Shown here: one piece after another, positions 22,694 to 51,228 of the stretch
How the letters are laid out: every line of letters starts with the position of its first letter
Position numbering within the stretch: position 1 is the first letter of the stretch
NCBI GenBank assembly: GCA_964036275.1
Contig: OZ038438.1
Span: 12,728,720-12,792,719, forward strand
Length of the DNA stretch: 64,000 bases
Source of the DNA: Litoditis marina
Lineage: Eukaryota > Nematoda > Chromadorea > Rhabditida > Rhabditidae
Reading direction: 5' to 3'
Translations under genes and position numbers: made by a program
The notes under the pieces: model-generated
What the model was told of the DNA's origin: nothing
Database searches by the model: none
The model's input: the letters and a program-made list of their open reading frames with translations, nothing else

Positions 22694-24899
22694 GCGGGCG
22701 CCATTCAGATCTGTTGTTTCTCGAATACTGTACGAAGTCTTAATAGAGAAAGGATGGGACTTTTCGGCATGAAAATAGTCAGACTGGTTTTTCCCTACTT
22801 TCTACCAGTTAGTAGACTTTTTCCAGTAACTCACAACTTCGGGTGCAATAAGATGATATAAACGAAACTTTTGCTGCCTCTAGATATACTTTCCTCTGAC
22901 TTCAAGCGGAGCAAGCATTTCGGATATATCTCTGTTGACACTTTTCCAAAAACACAACAACATGAATACACTTCCCATTATTGATGTTATCGCTACCGCC
23001 ACAGTTGTCATTAGGTCCCAATAAGAGAAGTATCTTTCACAGATCTTACCGTTTTTATACTTGATAAATGGGGAAAACGGATGAAGGTGCTTATTTACAA
23101 TATCGGATTGTGTGAAATAATGATTTCGTTATTAAAAAAATAAAAATAAAATGCTACAAAAGTAACATTGGAGAACGCCCATATCGAAAAGCAGCCGGAA
23201 GCTCTAATTTCAATTTCTTATCGACAGAAAATTGTTCTCTCATTGGCTAGAGTATTGTTTCTCCGAAAAAGCTGCACCAAGAAGTTCCTTTTTCTGCCAA
23301 CTAAATGGTTGACTGTTCAATGTTTTCAACAGCAATGGGTTACTTATTTCACACAAGTCATGACTTTTGTCATGAATCTTGCTCGTCAAAGATAGTTTTC
23401 GAACAGATAGACTTGTCTCGTGAGTATTTGGTAGAAAACTTTTTATAGCTACTCATAGTCGTGGGATAACGTACCAGCCGGTGCCTCTACGAATGTAAAT
23501 TGGGGTGCGAGTCCACCCCCATTCGAAAGAAAGTTTTTCCCTCCCAGACAGTTATCATTGGAACTCGCTTAGCGTATTCTAACAATTAGTCTCATTCCAA
23601 TAACATTTTGTTACCACCCGAAACTAAGACGAATAGTTGTCTCTGTGAGCAAGCGAAGTCGTAAGATAATCCAAGACTCCCTTACGGATCTGCGAATTAC
23701 GGTAACTTAGTTGTTCAATTATTGCGACCTAGTGCCAGAAATCGTTCCCCACCTAAAACTAATACCACGGTTTTCAACGCTGTGTGAATACGTTCTGAGA
23801 ACGACAGAAATCTATTCTAAAGTCAACTCGCCTTTTCAGCGCTGAGTCTTTTCAAGAAACCAAGTCACCATGCCTAATGATGGCTAATGAAGTGGTCCTA
23901 CTGCATTGGAATAGTAGTTTTAGCTGTACTCTGAAACAGATACATCTAGACCCAGAAGTGTATTGGGGAGAGGTGTTTTAATGAATAACAATTCAAAATC
24001 TATAGTTTTTTTTTCAGATTTGTGAGATTCAAAGGTGACTCCAATGTTCTACTCGAAGTCGACCACAGTGCACAGTTGTAGTGTGGTTCTGAGTAGGTTA
24101 GCGTTAGAGTGTACACATGTACACAAAGCTCACGCCAATTGAACTGGACCTGAAGTCGTGCTTTCTACCTGGTTCCGTAGTTAATACCCAATTGTCCGTT
24201 TTTGGAAAGAGTGGATCAACAAAATCTTTGTGGAAAACTCTACCAGATCCTTTTCACGTTAATAATAACATTTTTATTGCTTGTTTTTTTCAGATGCGAC
24301 AAAACTCGGTAGTTGAAAACATAGAAACAACAAGCATAGGAGTACCATCTGTAGTTTCCGCCTCAGTGACTCCAGTCAGACAGCAGGCTCGAATATTGGC
24401 TCTTTGAAAGGCAACCAGCGCTCTGGTTTGTGTTATTAGCGGATTTGTACAGGTGCTAATCCTAGGAATGAAACATATGTCGCTAACGGATGAACGGTAG
24501 ACTTCGCAGAGGCTCGTTACCTGTAGAACACATTTATTACTGTTGTTAGTCTTTCAATGTTGTGTTGAAAATGAAAATTAATTAGCTGCATGTATGAAAG
24601 TGCTGAACAGCACAGTACTAGTAACTGCAATGTTGACCTGGTGGTAGCGGGATTGTGAAAATAATGGGAAGGATGAACTTTTAATTTAAAAGACAAATCA
24701 AGTATTTTTGTGAGCGTGAGTTACTCAAAACATCTGTGAACAACGTTTGAATATGATCAGCATCTAATCTCAATATTATGGGAGCTGGAGAGTTTGAATG
24801 AGAGATCTCTGCCAGAATCTTTCACATCAGAAGCAAAAGAGCGTACACTCCGCTCTCCGTTGTTGTTTTTAAAAGGTGGTTTTCCATCCGTGGACATAT

Positions 24900-24990
24900 T
24901 TCGCCTGTGTTTCGGCAGTGTAGTAGTTCAAGCAGTATTCTGTGGTTTTTGTCTAGAAGGTTCGATCCCGCTCGGAGACACACATTTTCA
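24900..24990 (+). repeat. tRNA-like repeat copy (B-box GGTTCGATCCC)
   Basis: GGCAGTGTAGTAGTTCAAGC resembles a degenerate A box. About 50 bases later comes AGAAGGTTCGATCCCGCTC, a near-perfect B box. It does not fold into a clear cloverleaf, so it reads as a tRNA-derived SINE remnant and not a tRNA gene. Confidence 0.4.
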
Positions 24991-26689
24991 GGTTATTTTA
25001 ACTAAACATGGTATGGAGTGAGTGAGGAACCCCGTTCGTGTATTCTGTTCTGTGCAGTCAGCAGGCTTAACACGTCGACAAGGCGCGAGCATGGGAGCGT
25101 GACAATTTAATTGACGCACCTCATCTAGGCTGGTCACTACAAATTGCACCGAATCAGACGTCATACATAACAAATTACCAATCGTACCAGAAGAACCGAG
25201 AAAGTCAGCTCACAAAATGTCTTCGTTTTCTAATTGCAGCCGAAAAGTGGCTCACTGGGACAAGGCTTACCGTATCCTACAGTACAGATTGGTATCGCCT
25301 GACCTTTATCCTCATAGTTCGTTTAGACGTTTTGTCGTGTTCAACTTTTTCCGTGGAGGGCAAGAACCGCGAATTTGACAATGATCCATTCAACGCAAGT
25401 CAAGTGTGAATGTTATATCGCTCTTCGAAATAATCTCCAATCCGACGATATGAATAACACAACAAACGTATAATAAAACGAACTCAATGAAAAAATACTT
25501 CCTCTGCCTCAAGAAGTGGATATGAAAGCTTGTGTTAGAGTATGAATCTCAGAAAGAACACACATCAAGAAACGGTGAAAAATCATCTCTTGAGTAACTT
25601 TGGTGCGGGTTTGTTTTAGATTCAGGGTTATAAACAACTCAACCGAAACCTGGCAAAAGTCAGTTAAGATAAAAAGATTCATTCTATGAAAAAGATTCAG
25701 ACCGAGAAAAAACTACACGTTCACTTGATATTGGGTTTTCTCTTAAACCGAAACTCTGTTCTTGAAATCATGTGAGATGTTTTAATTGAAGTGCTCACGT
25801 TATTTTCATAGTTGGTTTCTGCTCATTAAATGGAAATTCATTCCTGAAGTGCTAATTTTATTTTCGAAAAGGCAAGTGTACCGTATCCGTGCATGTTCTC
25901 TAATTAACTCTAAATTGGTACCGAGTTTGTTTGGCAGTTTGCCCACTCGAGCGACCACTAATATGCCGTTGACTTCCGACGAATCGACAAATTATATTGG
26001 CCGCCCATACACTCTGACAAATTGGCCACAGTAGGGTGTATGTGGTATACTGTAGCTAGACACGGATTCACGATTTATATGGAAACTATGGAAAAAGGAT
26101 GAACAATAGAGAAACCAGTCAGAAAGTCGTCTCTTGAGTGACTTTTACTTTAATAGAATTATTAAGTTTCAGTTATTCAGGGTTGTTTTGTAGGTAGGAA
26201 CGGATTCACCATTCATCCGAACTCTCATCTGAAACGGCGAAGTTTGGCGTACACAAGAGTTAACATTTTTGTGAAAGAGTTTTAGGTGACCGAGCTGGAG
26301 CAAAAACGCATAGTCGCTTTATACACGTTCTAACATGAATGTTCTTGCTCATTGTCCGACAAATGAATGTCGAATAAACAAACCTGACAAAATAGATCGA
26401 AAACACGTGAGTTTTCGATCCACCACGTCGACGCAGAATGATTTAAAGAGCTATTTTGAGAATTTGGTAAGTTAGAGATTTCTTATTGAATCGACAACTT
26501 GCTAATACCCGAGTAGAACACAACGCTGCCTTCTGGACATTATCACAGGGTATAAACTGAGTAGATGCGTACAGTGTATTTTTCCACTCTGATGCAGGAT
26601 ACTCGATCATTTCACATACGCTACACCGTGTGCTAAATGTCGTTTTGTTGGGGGAATGCCGAGCGCATTTCCCGATTGAAGACTGAAAT

Positions 26690-26728
26690 ATGAGGGATCA
26701 AACTACAAACACTGCGATTTAAAACTAG
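26690..26728 (-). repeat. Reverse-oriented fragment of the B-box-like element
   Basis: GGGATCAAACTACAAACACTG is the reverse complement of the core CAGTGTTTGTAGTTTGATCCC found in other copies. Confidence 0.5.
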
Positions 26729-27292
26729 ATGTACAGTACCCACCTGCTTGGCCCTGATTGAGTACTAGACTGTTGAGTCTTTCACTTTGACACGTTTGTT
26801 CTTGTTCGTCTGTCTCGTCTGTGCACGAAATAGGGAAATAATTACATGAAATATATTTTCAGTTTGTTTAGTTCACATATGAGTATAATTTATATTGTCA
26901 TCTTGATCTATAGGATTGCCACTTATTCAAACTAAAAAAGACAAACTGACTCAGATGTGTGGTACGTACACAGTGAAATGAATGGTACGAAGCAAATCTG
27001 AACAGGGTTCACTTTGCGTGAACCAAACTGAGAATCGGTACGCATTTCAGTTGGGCGTCAGCTGTTTTTCAACTTCAGAATCTCCCTAGCTTTGCATATT
27101 CATTGTTGCAGCATTGCAATAAATTGAACCCAATGAAGAGTTTATGGAAAGTACCTGGGTGATCTCGTGAAATCTAGAATGAATTTCTTCCCTAGAAGGA
27201 ATTAGTTTCAGAATGAGGGAAGTGAATGAACGACTAGAAGATTCAATCAGGGGAGATTGGGTGAATACTGCGCATCTTGTTCGGTAAAATAA

Positions 27293-27568
27293 TGTACAAT
27301 CGCCCCCCCCCCCCTGGTCGAAAATGGGTTGAGATCGACCCGTAGTACAATCGCCCTTTACAACCCCCCCCCCATCTTGTATTGTAGGTTGTATTGTTCT
27401 ATGCCAAAGTTGAATAATGTGCTCCCACCTATTTAAAAATTACCCCCCCCCCCCCCCCCACCTTCCCGCGATTTTTTTCAAAATTTCTGTTGGGTGGGGG
27501 TGATAGTACCGCGTGGGGGACGATTGTTAGGTGTGGAGGGGGGGGGGGGGGATCGTACATTTTCCCTC
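27293..27568 (-). mobile_element. C/G-tract dispersed element, copy 1
   Basis: Runs of 8-17 C or G are embedded in unique sequence. Read on the minus strand it is collinear with 55941-56286. Shared pieces are GGGAAAATGTAC at the start, GCGGTACTATCACCCCC / GTGGTACTATTACCCCC, AAAAATCGC, and near the end CAACCCATTTTCGACCAGGG. Both ends carry TGTACAATCGCCCC-type inverted termini. It is therefore a dispersed element and not simple-sequence noise. Confidence 0.75.
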
Positions 27569-27814
27569 TCGTGAAGTCGTAGATAAGGGAGTGAACCGAG
27601 CCAAACAGACAAACCGCCTCGCGGATCAAACTGCAAGTTACAGATCTACCCACTTTCTGTGGTGACGAACCCACCTAAGTTCTTCACTCACACACGCCAG
27701 TATGGTGTTGTCTTGGCCCCGTCTGCCAGCATGTGAATGAACCCCGACACTCGTCTTCTAATTGTTCGTGTTCGTGTGTTATCATCTGTGTTCTGCACTA
27801 ATCGCATCATGTAT

Positions 27815-27994
27815 TGCGTGCCAATAGCCGTGGCAGGGCGGGTGCTGCGGTGGCGCTGCGTCGCCATTGGTCGGCTGCCGCCGCGACCACGCCCCCTGAC
27901 GACGACGATTGGTGGCGGTACGACGAACTGCTTCCGACCGACTTGGCTTGGATTTCACGCTACTTCGACGAAGACCGCCGGAGCGTCGCAAGAG
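27815..27994 (+). promoter_or_regulatory. GC-rich promoter-like patch with three CCAAT motifs
   Basis: A GC-rich, CpG-containing island in an AT-rich region. It has CCAAT at 27821-27825, ATTGG (reverse CCAAT) at 27866-27870 and 27908-27912, and a CACGCCCCC GC box. It ends with a consensus donor, AAGAG|GTGAGT, at 27994/27995. A non-coding first exon for vab-3, spliced to 36098, would fit. The overlapping 168-codon ORF is probably a by-product of GC richness. Confidence 0.35.
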
Positions 27995-30900
27995 GTGAGT
28001 GGTCATTACAAAGACGCTTCAGTACGCTCCAAAGAGCGCTGTCGACCCGCGCTGCGCCAACTAGCCAGGCGTGAGCAGCACCATTGCCAGTTTCCAACAA
28101 ATGTGCGATTCCGGTCGGGCAGTGTGGCTCTTCCAGAGCGTCTAGTGAACATGGGATTTGCGGTTCTAGCAAATTCAGAGAGGTATGAGATGAACCACAT
28201 TTCTGATGTACTCCACGCGCTCCGAGTTATGTCTCAAGAGTAAGTGGCGTACGGAGCGCCAGTCCGTATTCAGGGTGTAGATTTGAATTTGTTCTCTCCC
28301 CAATTGCGCTCTTTCGATAAAATACGTCAACATCCTTGCTGCACCTTCACATATCATTCATTCATTGAACGGAAGCCCACCCATTTCATCGAGAGTTTTC
28401 GTAGTTGCATAACTGTTTCCCTCTCTCACATTTATAAGGCATCATGTAACACATTAACCGTGTAAGCTCGTCAAAAGTCCACTTTCTTACTTGTTCGGTT
28501 TTCGCTTCTATCTTTTGTTTCTACGCGAAAAGCGTCTTGTTTTTATGTCTACATAACGCATGTTCTAAAGTTAACTTGTATGCCTTATCACGCTGTCTTT
28601 ATCTGTGTTTCTATGAAGTATGAGTTAACATTATTAATCACTTCACTTACCGCGCTAACTCTGTCTAGCGAACTGTTCCGAACCCTTGTCAGATCGATGT
28701 GTTCGCTTCTTTTCTGCGCTCATCGTTTAACCTTGTCCGAACTTCCGTTCATGTCTTCCTCATAACGGGCCAATTCGTTCCCACTGTTGTATGTTTGCCT
28801 CGTTCTCTTGATGGGTCTTTGTCAACGTGAATCACCTGCGCGATAGCTACTCATTTGCGAATTACGAAAATGCAAATTACAACTTGTTCCGCGTGAAAAA
28901 TGGATCAACGCCCGAACACATCAACTGACAACCTGCCAGCTTCTGCCATTTATTGAGCACCACTTGTTCCGTCAGCTGCATGTTACCAAAAACACATAAA
29001 TACGTCAGTATACGCAAAATCAACGTAAATATCCGCGATTTGTTTCTTTGCCGTATGGGGTGAGCAAACAATCATCAGTGGTCATAGTTGGCTATTTTCT
29101 CTACTTTCGCCTCGGAAAGACTCGTTTTTTTACCAGAATTCATTCTTTACACGTTCGTGACCAACAGTTTGCAGCTTCTACCAATATGAAACTGTTTTGA
29201 CTGTTCAATTTTCCAAGGAGTTAAATGCATATCACTCAGTTTTATTTAGTGGTAGGCGTTGGTGTTACCAATTCCCAGATTCGGTGAAAATTTCATTTTC
29301 TGTAGAAGTTTCATTTCCAAAAGGGCCAGACTGTATCAAGGTTAGCTTCTTAAATTAGTTGGCTCGGACCCCTTCTGCGGTGCTGTTTACCGTTGCCAGG
29401 CACTGTATCATTAAATTCCAACACTAGGTGGCTGGTCCTAATATCCGTTGCTCATCAGCCCCAAACGGGTGTCCTTGGCGCATTCATGGTGCCCATCAAC
29501 TCATCCTCTCACATTTCAAACAACCGTGCCGGTAATCGAGCGCCCCAACAATAACATTTGCACTCATTAGGCGAGCCGACACATCCGACTGAATTACGGT
29601 AACAAGCCCACGTCTATAATGCGCACGAGACAGAGAGTATGAAACTACGGTAGCATTGACAAGCCGAATAGAACATTGATAGAGGAGGTATCGAAGAGTT
29701 TTTCAATTAAGTTCTAGAAACTATAAGTTGGATAGAACATTAATACATGGTTCTGCTCTAGATTTAAGGAACCACAAGATCCGAAAATTATCATAAAATT
29801 ATAGCGGAAGTAGGTTCCCTCTGAGAATAAGTTCGTTGCCATGAAACTGCATCAAATGAAACAGAAACATCTCCATCCAATGATGGTATATGTAGAAAGT
29901 TTTTGGTGGTGAGTGTTTTTGCACATGGAACTGAAATATAGTTTCGTTCCTATCCTTATAGAAAGCGCTCTGAGAATAACAGTCACTCTGACTTTTTGCT
30001 TTTGTGCTACAATCGTCATTTATACGTAGACTCCTGCAGTGTACAACTCATAGTTCTGATGGAACGATTCTAGTAGTGTTTGGTCGAATGCTCGAGAATT
30101 TCAACACGTCTGCAAAGCTGCAAGTAAAAAAGCTCGAATTCATTCCTCATTTCACTTCCCGCAGTATTTGTCCTTGTTGCGTATGGAACTCTTTCTTTTT
30201 CTTTATAACGGTAGGTTCGCGACGTCACACTATAATTAAACTACACACTTTTGACTGCGGGAACTACTGAAACAGAAAGCCAAGTTAGAAATGTTCTCAT
30301 AAAATAGATCTTTTGGTGAATGGCGGAGAGAGAGAGCTGACCGACAGTTTATCATGCAATTCTCTGTACCTTCTAACCCGCTATGTGCCACAAAATATTA
30401 CGCTGCAGGTGCCAACTTTTTGGTGGAAACAATAACATTAGCTAGGATATATAGTGTGCTATCGTGTTCTCACCTACAACGACATAAAAAATACACCACC
30501 ACCGATATCATAGAATTATGTAATATACAAATTGAACAGTTCAATTTTGTTGACCTGGTTGATCCTCGAATTCGCGAAGTATGCTAAATCCGCCGTATGG
30601 CTGTGTTCTCATTAGGTTTCCCACGATGGAGTCAGCCAATTCTCCGATGTGGATTCGATAGTTGAAAATCGCAGAAATAGATACTAGGAGTAAAGTCAGA
30701 GTGGTAGAAAACCGAATTAGTCTCTTCTACCGTGCACTTGAACAATAACTGGAGCGCAACTAGATCAAACTACGTTTTTTGAAGAAACAAAACAGATTAA
30801 TGTTTTGAGGTGCACTTTTATGGTCTACATGTGAACCTACGAGTGACTTTCATAATTTAAAGCTATAAAGCTTCACTAAATTTACGTCTCTGATTCAGCT

Positions 30901-33779
30901 TGGTAACTCGTTTGTAACAAGTGACTTCGGTATTTAGAACGGTTCCTGTAGGAATTAAGGTATTGATAAAACGGCATTCCTACATGTACACTGCATTTCT
31001 TCATAGAAATAAATGTGTGCCAATCATGAATATGTTTATCACAGATCTCATCGTTGGTTGTACTGCTTGAAAGGCAAGGGTTTTAACGGGAATTTCAGAA
31101 AAAAACAGATGTATTACCAAATGAAGCGATTAGTGGTATATTTTTACCCCCAAAAGTTCTCTCTTTCTCCTTTTCCTTTTTCGTCACCATTTTCTTTTTC
31201 TGTGTTCCCCCGGCATACTTCCGGCGACCCCACAGTTATTCTCATTATTACATAGATACAATCATATGCCAGCATCAAGTGGTTATGCAATATTGACCAC
31301 TAGTTAAGATTTTAGATAACGACAAATTGCAGTCGAAAATTGTTATTGGGTGGAGTTGACTAATATACTGCTACTAAATGTGAACTCACGCAAAACGTGT
31401 GAATCTGTGAAAAGTGATTTGCGGTAAAATTCGCGTGAGTGAAAGGATGATGTGCACAACTTGTAGCGTTTCTTCACATTCCACGTATGTGAACATCCCA
31501 ATTACTATCTGTTTACTATAGAGATCATTTCAGTGAGATTTTTGTAAAATGATATAAGCTATTTGAAACTAACGAAAGAACTATATTTCTCAAATTAATC
31601 AAATTTATAAAAAAATTCATGCAATTCTTAAACTAAATCATTACAATACTAGTCTGTTACTGCAGACACAGTTACAAGTGATGTTTTGGGCATTAGTCTA
31701 GATGCCATATAAAAACAAAGTGAAAAAAATGTCCCAAATCGGTTCGCTCCACTTCACCTTGCTGTTAGAGTAAACTATTAGCCTGTAGCATACGGCATGC
31801 GTGTTGACCAGTTAATCCTGCTACCTGGATGCTCTAATTCGTAAATTGGTCTCATGCCGCTTTGTTTCTGTGCAGTGACATACGTTGCGCGCCTCAACTA
31901 ATCCTAATTTGCGCCTTTCTTGTACCGACTGCCAACTTGTTAATTAAAGACGGTGCATGTTACTCGGATATGGCTACCTGTCGCTTCCGGTTGCCCCCTG
32001 GAGAGCAGGATTAACTTGGAGTTAGACTTGGAGTTGGAAAAATCGCAGTACTATTTATTAATGGACTATTTAATTTCGCTGCGTGAAATATGAAAACAAA
32101 CTGTATTTTCAAACTTTTATACAAGCAGCATTAACTACTTGCAGTTGTTGACCAGTAAACAGTCAGAGGTACTGTACACAATCAGTTCCATGCACTCCAA
32201 AACTTAAAAGCTATATAATCTTTCTTCCACAGCAGCATCGTAGGCCCATACCAGGACAGTGTAGGAAGTGTTATTTTTTATGGGTTTTACCCGAGTTTTT
32301 TGTCCGACAACTTTTTTCGAATATTTTTGCTCTAATCTGAGAAAAACCACTAGTTTCAAACAACCTCTTCGTTTCAAATCCTTTTTTGAGTTTTCTCACG
32401 TATTGTGATACTCTTCTTCGAACTTTCCAGATTTTCCCTATTTCGGTGGTTCGTTTCCTTTTCCCCTCGAGTTTCCTGCTCCGTCTCTCATCCCTCGTTC
32501 TCCCTCTTTCATTATCCCCCCGTTTGATACTCCTCACTAATTGACTGTCCAAACACTGCTCTCCTAATGCAGAAATGTGTCTTCCTATTGAAATTGACCG
32601 CCGATCGACCTCGAGCAAAGTAGTGGCCACAAAAAATCAGCCCAGTCTCAAACTCGATTACGGTACCTGTCTCACCTGTCAGTGAACTTTTACAGTGTCC
32701 AGTTCAACATTCTTATGATTTTATTAAACCTATCTTTGAGCCCTTTTAGTACCTTACCAGTGAGGATAAAAATTAATTTTTAGTAGCACGAAGTAGTTTC
32801 AAAAGTGTATCAAAACCGTATACCAAGCTCGTCTGATTAGGGGGTTCTAGTTGCAATATTATTTATTCAATCTAAACAGTTAATCTAAACAAATGAACAA
32901 AAATCAAAAAGCAAACAACACAATGCGTATGAATTAGTATTTTCGAGAATCGCAGACAATCAAGTCTTCCATTCAAGCTAACTTTATAGTACCACTTTAT
33001 TCAAAACATAAGAATCAAAAAACACGGGAACACCACGAGAATCATTTTGTAATCTTTGTACTCGAGATTAATTGAGTAACTTGAATAATTGTGGTGAGCG
33101 AGTCTCATCTGCATTAGTACGTGGGCAGATTTAAAAATAGGAACGGTTAACTCCATGACATCCGCATGAAACTGATTCAGCATCTTATTTGATTGGGTTG
33201 CTGTAGAAGACGTTTCTCCCATCCCATGTTGAAGAGTTATAGTAGCAACCTAAACTCCTATCTTAATCGATTTCAAACGTGGACAAATGGCCTAGAAAGC
33301 GGTCGGTAGTAGAATGAGAATAAACAACGATGATATAATGATACATAACTATACATTCCTGAAAAGTTAATGAAAAAAAGTTAATGAAGATTTGTTGGTT
33401 TGACAATTGAACATGGCTGGAAACAAGAAAAACACACATTCACACAATGGCGTATGGGGCCGTCACATGTAGACAGTATTGAAATAGTGTGGAAGAGTGA
33501 CCCCAAATGTGCCCTGATTCCCCCTGAACATTGTGCAGTGTGACTGACTACTTCCTGTGAGAAGAGGACGGGGGTACTGTATCGCTTATCGCCTGATCAT
33601 CATGATAAGGACGTGCGACGACTGTCGCTCGCATGTACGTTGCGCGAGCAGCGCCGGCTAACTGTCAACTACGTGCCCGACATGTTACGCGTTTCAATTA
33701 TGTAATTCGGTGCTGTCAGCAGGACAGATGGTCTCATCGCTCGAAAGGCGCCAAAAGAGTGGCCGGTCGTTGCCTAATT

Positions 33780-33880
33780 GTCATCGCTGGCCAATCAAAT
33801 TGTGCTGCACCAACATCGCAGACGAAACTTTGTTCTGTTCCGACTATAAAACTTGGTTTCGCGGTACCTCTCCGGCTTCA
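33780..33880 (+). promoter_or_regulatory. CCAAT-TATA promoter-like segment upstream of vab-3
   Basis: CGCTGGCCAATCAAAT (CCAAT 33791-33795) stands 50 bases before CTATAAAACTTGG (TATA 33845-33851), in a CpG-rich patch beginning near 33600. The 11-mer GCTGGCCAATC also occurs at 11811. It is 2.2 kb upstream of the vab-3 leader exon. Confidence 0.35.
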
Positions 33881-36097
33881 AATCTGACATCTTCTAGGGA
33901 GCTCTGTAACATCAGATTATAAAAAAAACATTGGGGTGTACATTAAATACAAAACAAAGAAATAGGAAAAATAAGTGAACTAAACAGGAAAGAAGAATGG
34001 TTTGGTTGTGATTTACCAACGTTTCACACAAGCATCGTACTAATACGCAGAAGTATGGGTCAGTTGATTGAGTAAGGGAAATATTGAATAGAAGGAAACC
34101 GGTACTCTTGCTGGTTCAAAAACAGGCAATGATTGAGTTCGAGACGGAAATGTGAGATAAGCATCTTTGATAAGTTTTGCCAACCTCTGTGGTGGGGCAG
34201 CATTTGTCAGTTTTGAGTAGTGACGCAATTATCGCATCAAGCGGTGACAAGTGGCTGGCCGCGCGTACAGACCGTAGCCTTCGTTGACGACGAGATATTC
34301 ATCAGAATACAAGATAAGAACACCGGAGTGAGATACAATATTTACACTTTTCCCTCTCTTCCCGAACTACTATTTACGAAATAAGCGGATAGTCAATGTC
34401 CTTTATACGCCCTTTTTGAGTATTTTAGAAGTACAGGAAGAATTATTCAAAACTGAGCTCTTTTCATTTACCCACTGTTTCGCTCTTCAAGTTTCACTTT
34501 GACACTCTCGATACTGCTGATATACCAACGACTGCTTTTTGATACTGCTGATATACAAACGTTTTATAGTAGCCATATCGAATACCTTTGACACTCGTTT
34601 TTAAAAGTTTACAGATCAAACTCTCTCAATGCTGTTTTTTTTGTAACTGATTGAGCGAATACTAACGGTCCTTTTCGAGTTTTGTGTTTTCTACAAGGAC
34701 CTGTAGAATTTTTCGAGATTTTCTACTCCAAAATGAGAGCCAAAAATGAGTAAAACTGAATATCTTCAATTAAGTTCGTTTCGTTTTAAGAAAAGGAAAA
34801 CTTGGATAGTCCTCTTAAAGAGAGCTAGAAATGTTGAAATGGGGACATAGTTCACGAAAATGTTTGCGTTGTCCGGTACTTTATGTAAATCGAAAATTAC
34901 ATCGCAGTTCAATTATGTTTACGAGCACTGTCATTGATTCAATAGTGGAAAGAGACAAAACACATCCATTTTCTGAGTTGACGGTAATCTTTTAATCCCC
35001 GCAAAGGGTTATGTGGCCCACGGAGCACGGCCCAGAGATGAGTTTCGCAAAAAGGAAATTATTTGTCAAATAGCAATAGTCGCTTGAATCATTGTAATCA
35101 CCTGCTGGTTTTATTCGAGTTCCACCAACGTGGTGCTTTGAATACATGGCCAAGAATAGTACCGCTTTTCACAGCACAACTTCCGGACATTTGTAATGCA
35201 AATATTCATAATCAGATCTGTTTTCAATTGTTTTGGTCTTGTTATAGGTGGGAAAAGCACTTGTTACCAGCCCGGGTGCAGGCTGCGCTCTGAAAGTAGG
35301 CGGGGCCAACTACGGTCTCGTCGCGTGGCATTGGCTCTCACATTCTGCTACGCTATACTTTTGATTTGCTTTTCCTAATCTCTATATTCAAGTACTATTA
35401 TGAATTATAATTCGTGATCTTTGCTAATATGTTATTTGATGATCCCAATTTTTGTTGGTTCCAACGAATCACCGTATTAATTATGCTTACAATACGTATG
35501 GTTTGCTAATAACAAAGACACATAGAATGGGTACAAAAGTAGAAACGAAAGTAGAAGTTGGAAGAAGCGACCGTGGGGGTAGAGCGCGAGAGAATGAGTG
35601 CCTTCGGCCGGAATACCACGCCTGATTAGGTCTTTCACTTCAGTAGAATCATTTGATTTCACGCCTGAAATGAATGCAACTCGGCTGCAAGCCGAGACGC
35701 GCATAATCTCGCAAACACACCGACACAACACACAGTTGTCCACAATTATAGCAATGTATTCAGCTAACTTCTTCTTTTCCTTCCTATGCTGGAGGTACAT
35801 TTTGAACTGATAAGAGGTCAAAGCCTCATCGACACCACACGTGAAACACGTTTAAAGCGCATATTTTGGGTAGAGTTATAGCGAGCTTGACAAGAGGTTA
35901 TTTGTGTAGTTATTGGCTGAGATAAAACTTTGAATACTAATGGTTACTGTTCACATTGATATTCTGGGGTATCTCGGTATTTGCAGCCACATTCTGGGAG
36001 AACTCAACAAAAACAACATCAGTTTACTGGTTGAATGAGAAAAATATTCAAAATTCAGACAGAAAGCTTGGAAAGGTCAATTAAATTATCGTTTCAG

Positions 36098-36138
36098 GTA
36101 TCTCTGCGACGCTATAGAGCGTTTCGAAGAACCGTCTT
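36098..36138 (+). other. 5' UTR part of vab-3 exon 1 with acceptor
   Basis: TTATCGTTTCAG ends at 36097, followed by 41 non-coding bases and the vab-3 ATG. This is a spliced-leader site or the junction with an upstream leader exon. Confidence 0.6.

Positions 36139-51228
<15,090 letters not shown>

Larger units (their letters stand above)
22700..36097. other. 13-kb gene-poor interval upstream of vab-3
   Basis: No chain of in-phase exons was found on either strand. The interval holds promoter-like patches (27815-28000, 33780-33860), a C/G-tract element (27293-27568), repeat remnants, and two isolated plus-strand exon-like pieces. One, at 24018-24079, follows a strong T9CAG acceptor and encodes FVRFKGDSNVLLEVDHSAQL then stop. 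The other, at 24295-24407, has TTTTTTTCAG then ATG, 37 codons, and stop. The likeliest role of the interval is 5' regulatory DNA and leader exons of vab-3. I cannot exclude an unrecognised or non-coding gene. Confidence 0.45.

Noticed and set aside
24955..24985. Possible tRNA gene at GGTTCGATCCC
   Set aside because: The T-stem, anticodon stem and acceptor stem do not pair properly. Kept only as a tRNA-like repeat.
27737..28243. 168-codon plus-strand ORF, the longest in the window
   Set aside because: It lies in a GC-rich patch where long frames arise by chance on several overlapping frames and both strands. It has no recognisable domain, is rich in Arg, and contains good donor sites inside it. 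More likely a promoter or leader exon.
32271..32630. 119-codon minus-strand ORF, very basic
   Set aside because: The plus strand here is a long pyrimidine tract, which by itself yields Arg/Lys/Glu-rich frames. No domain or splice context.
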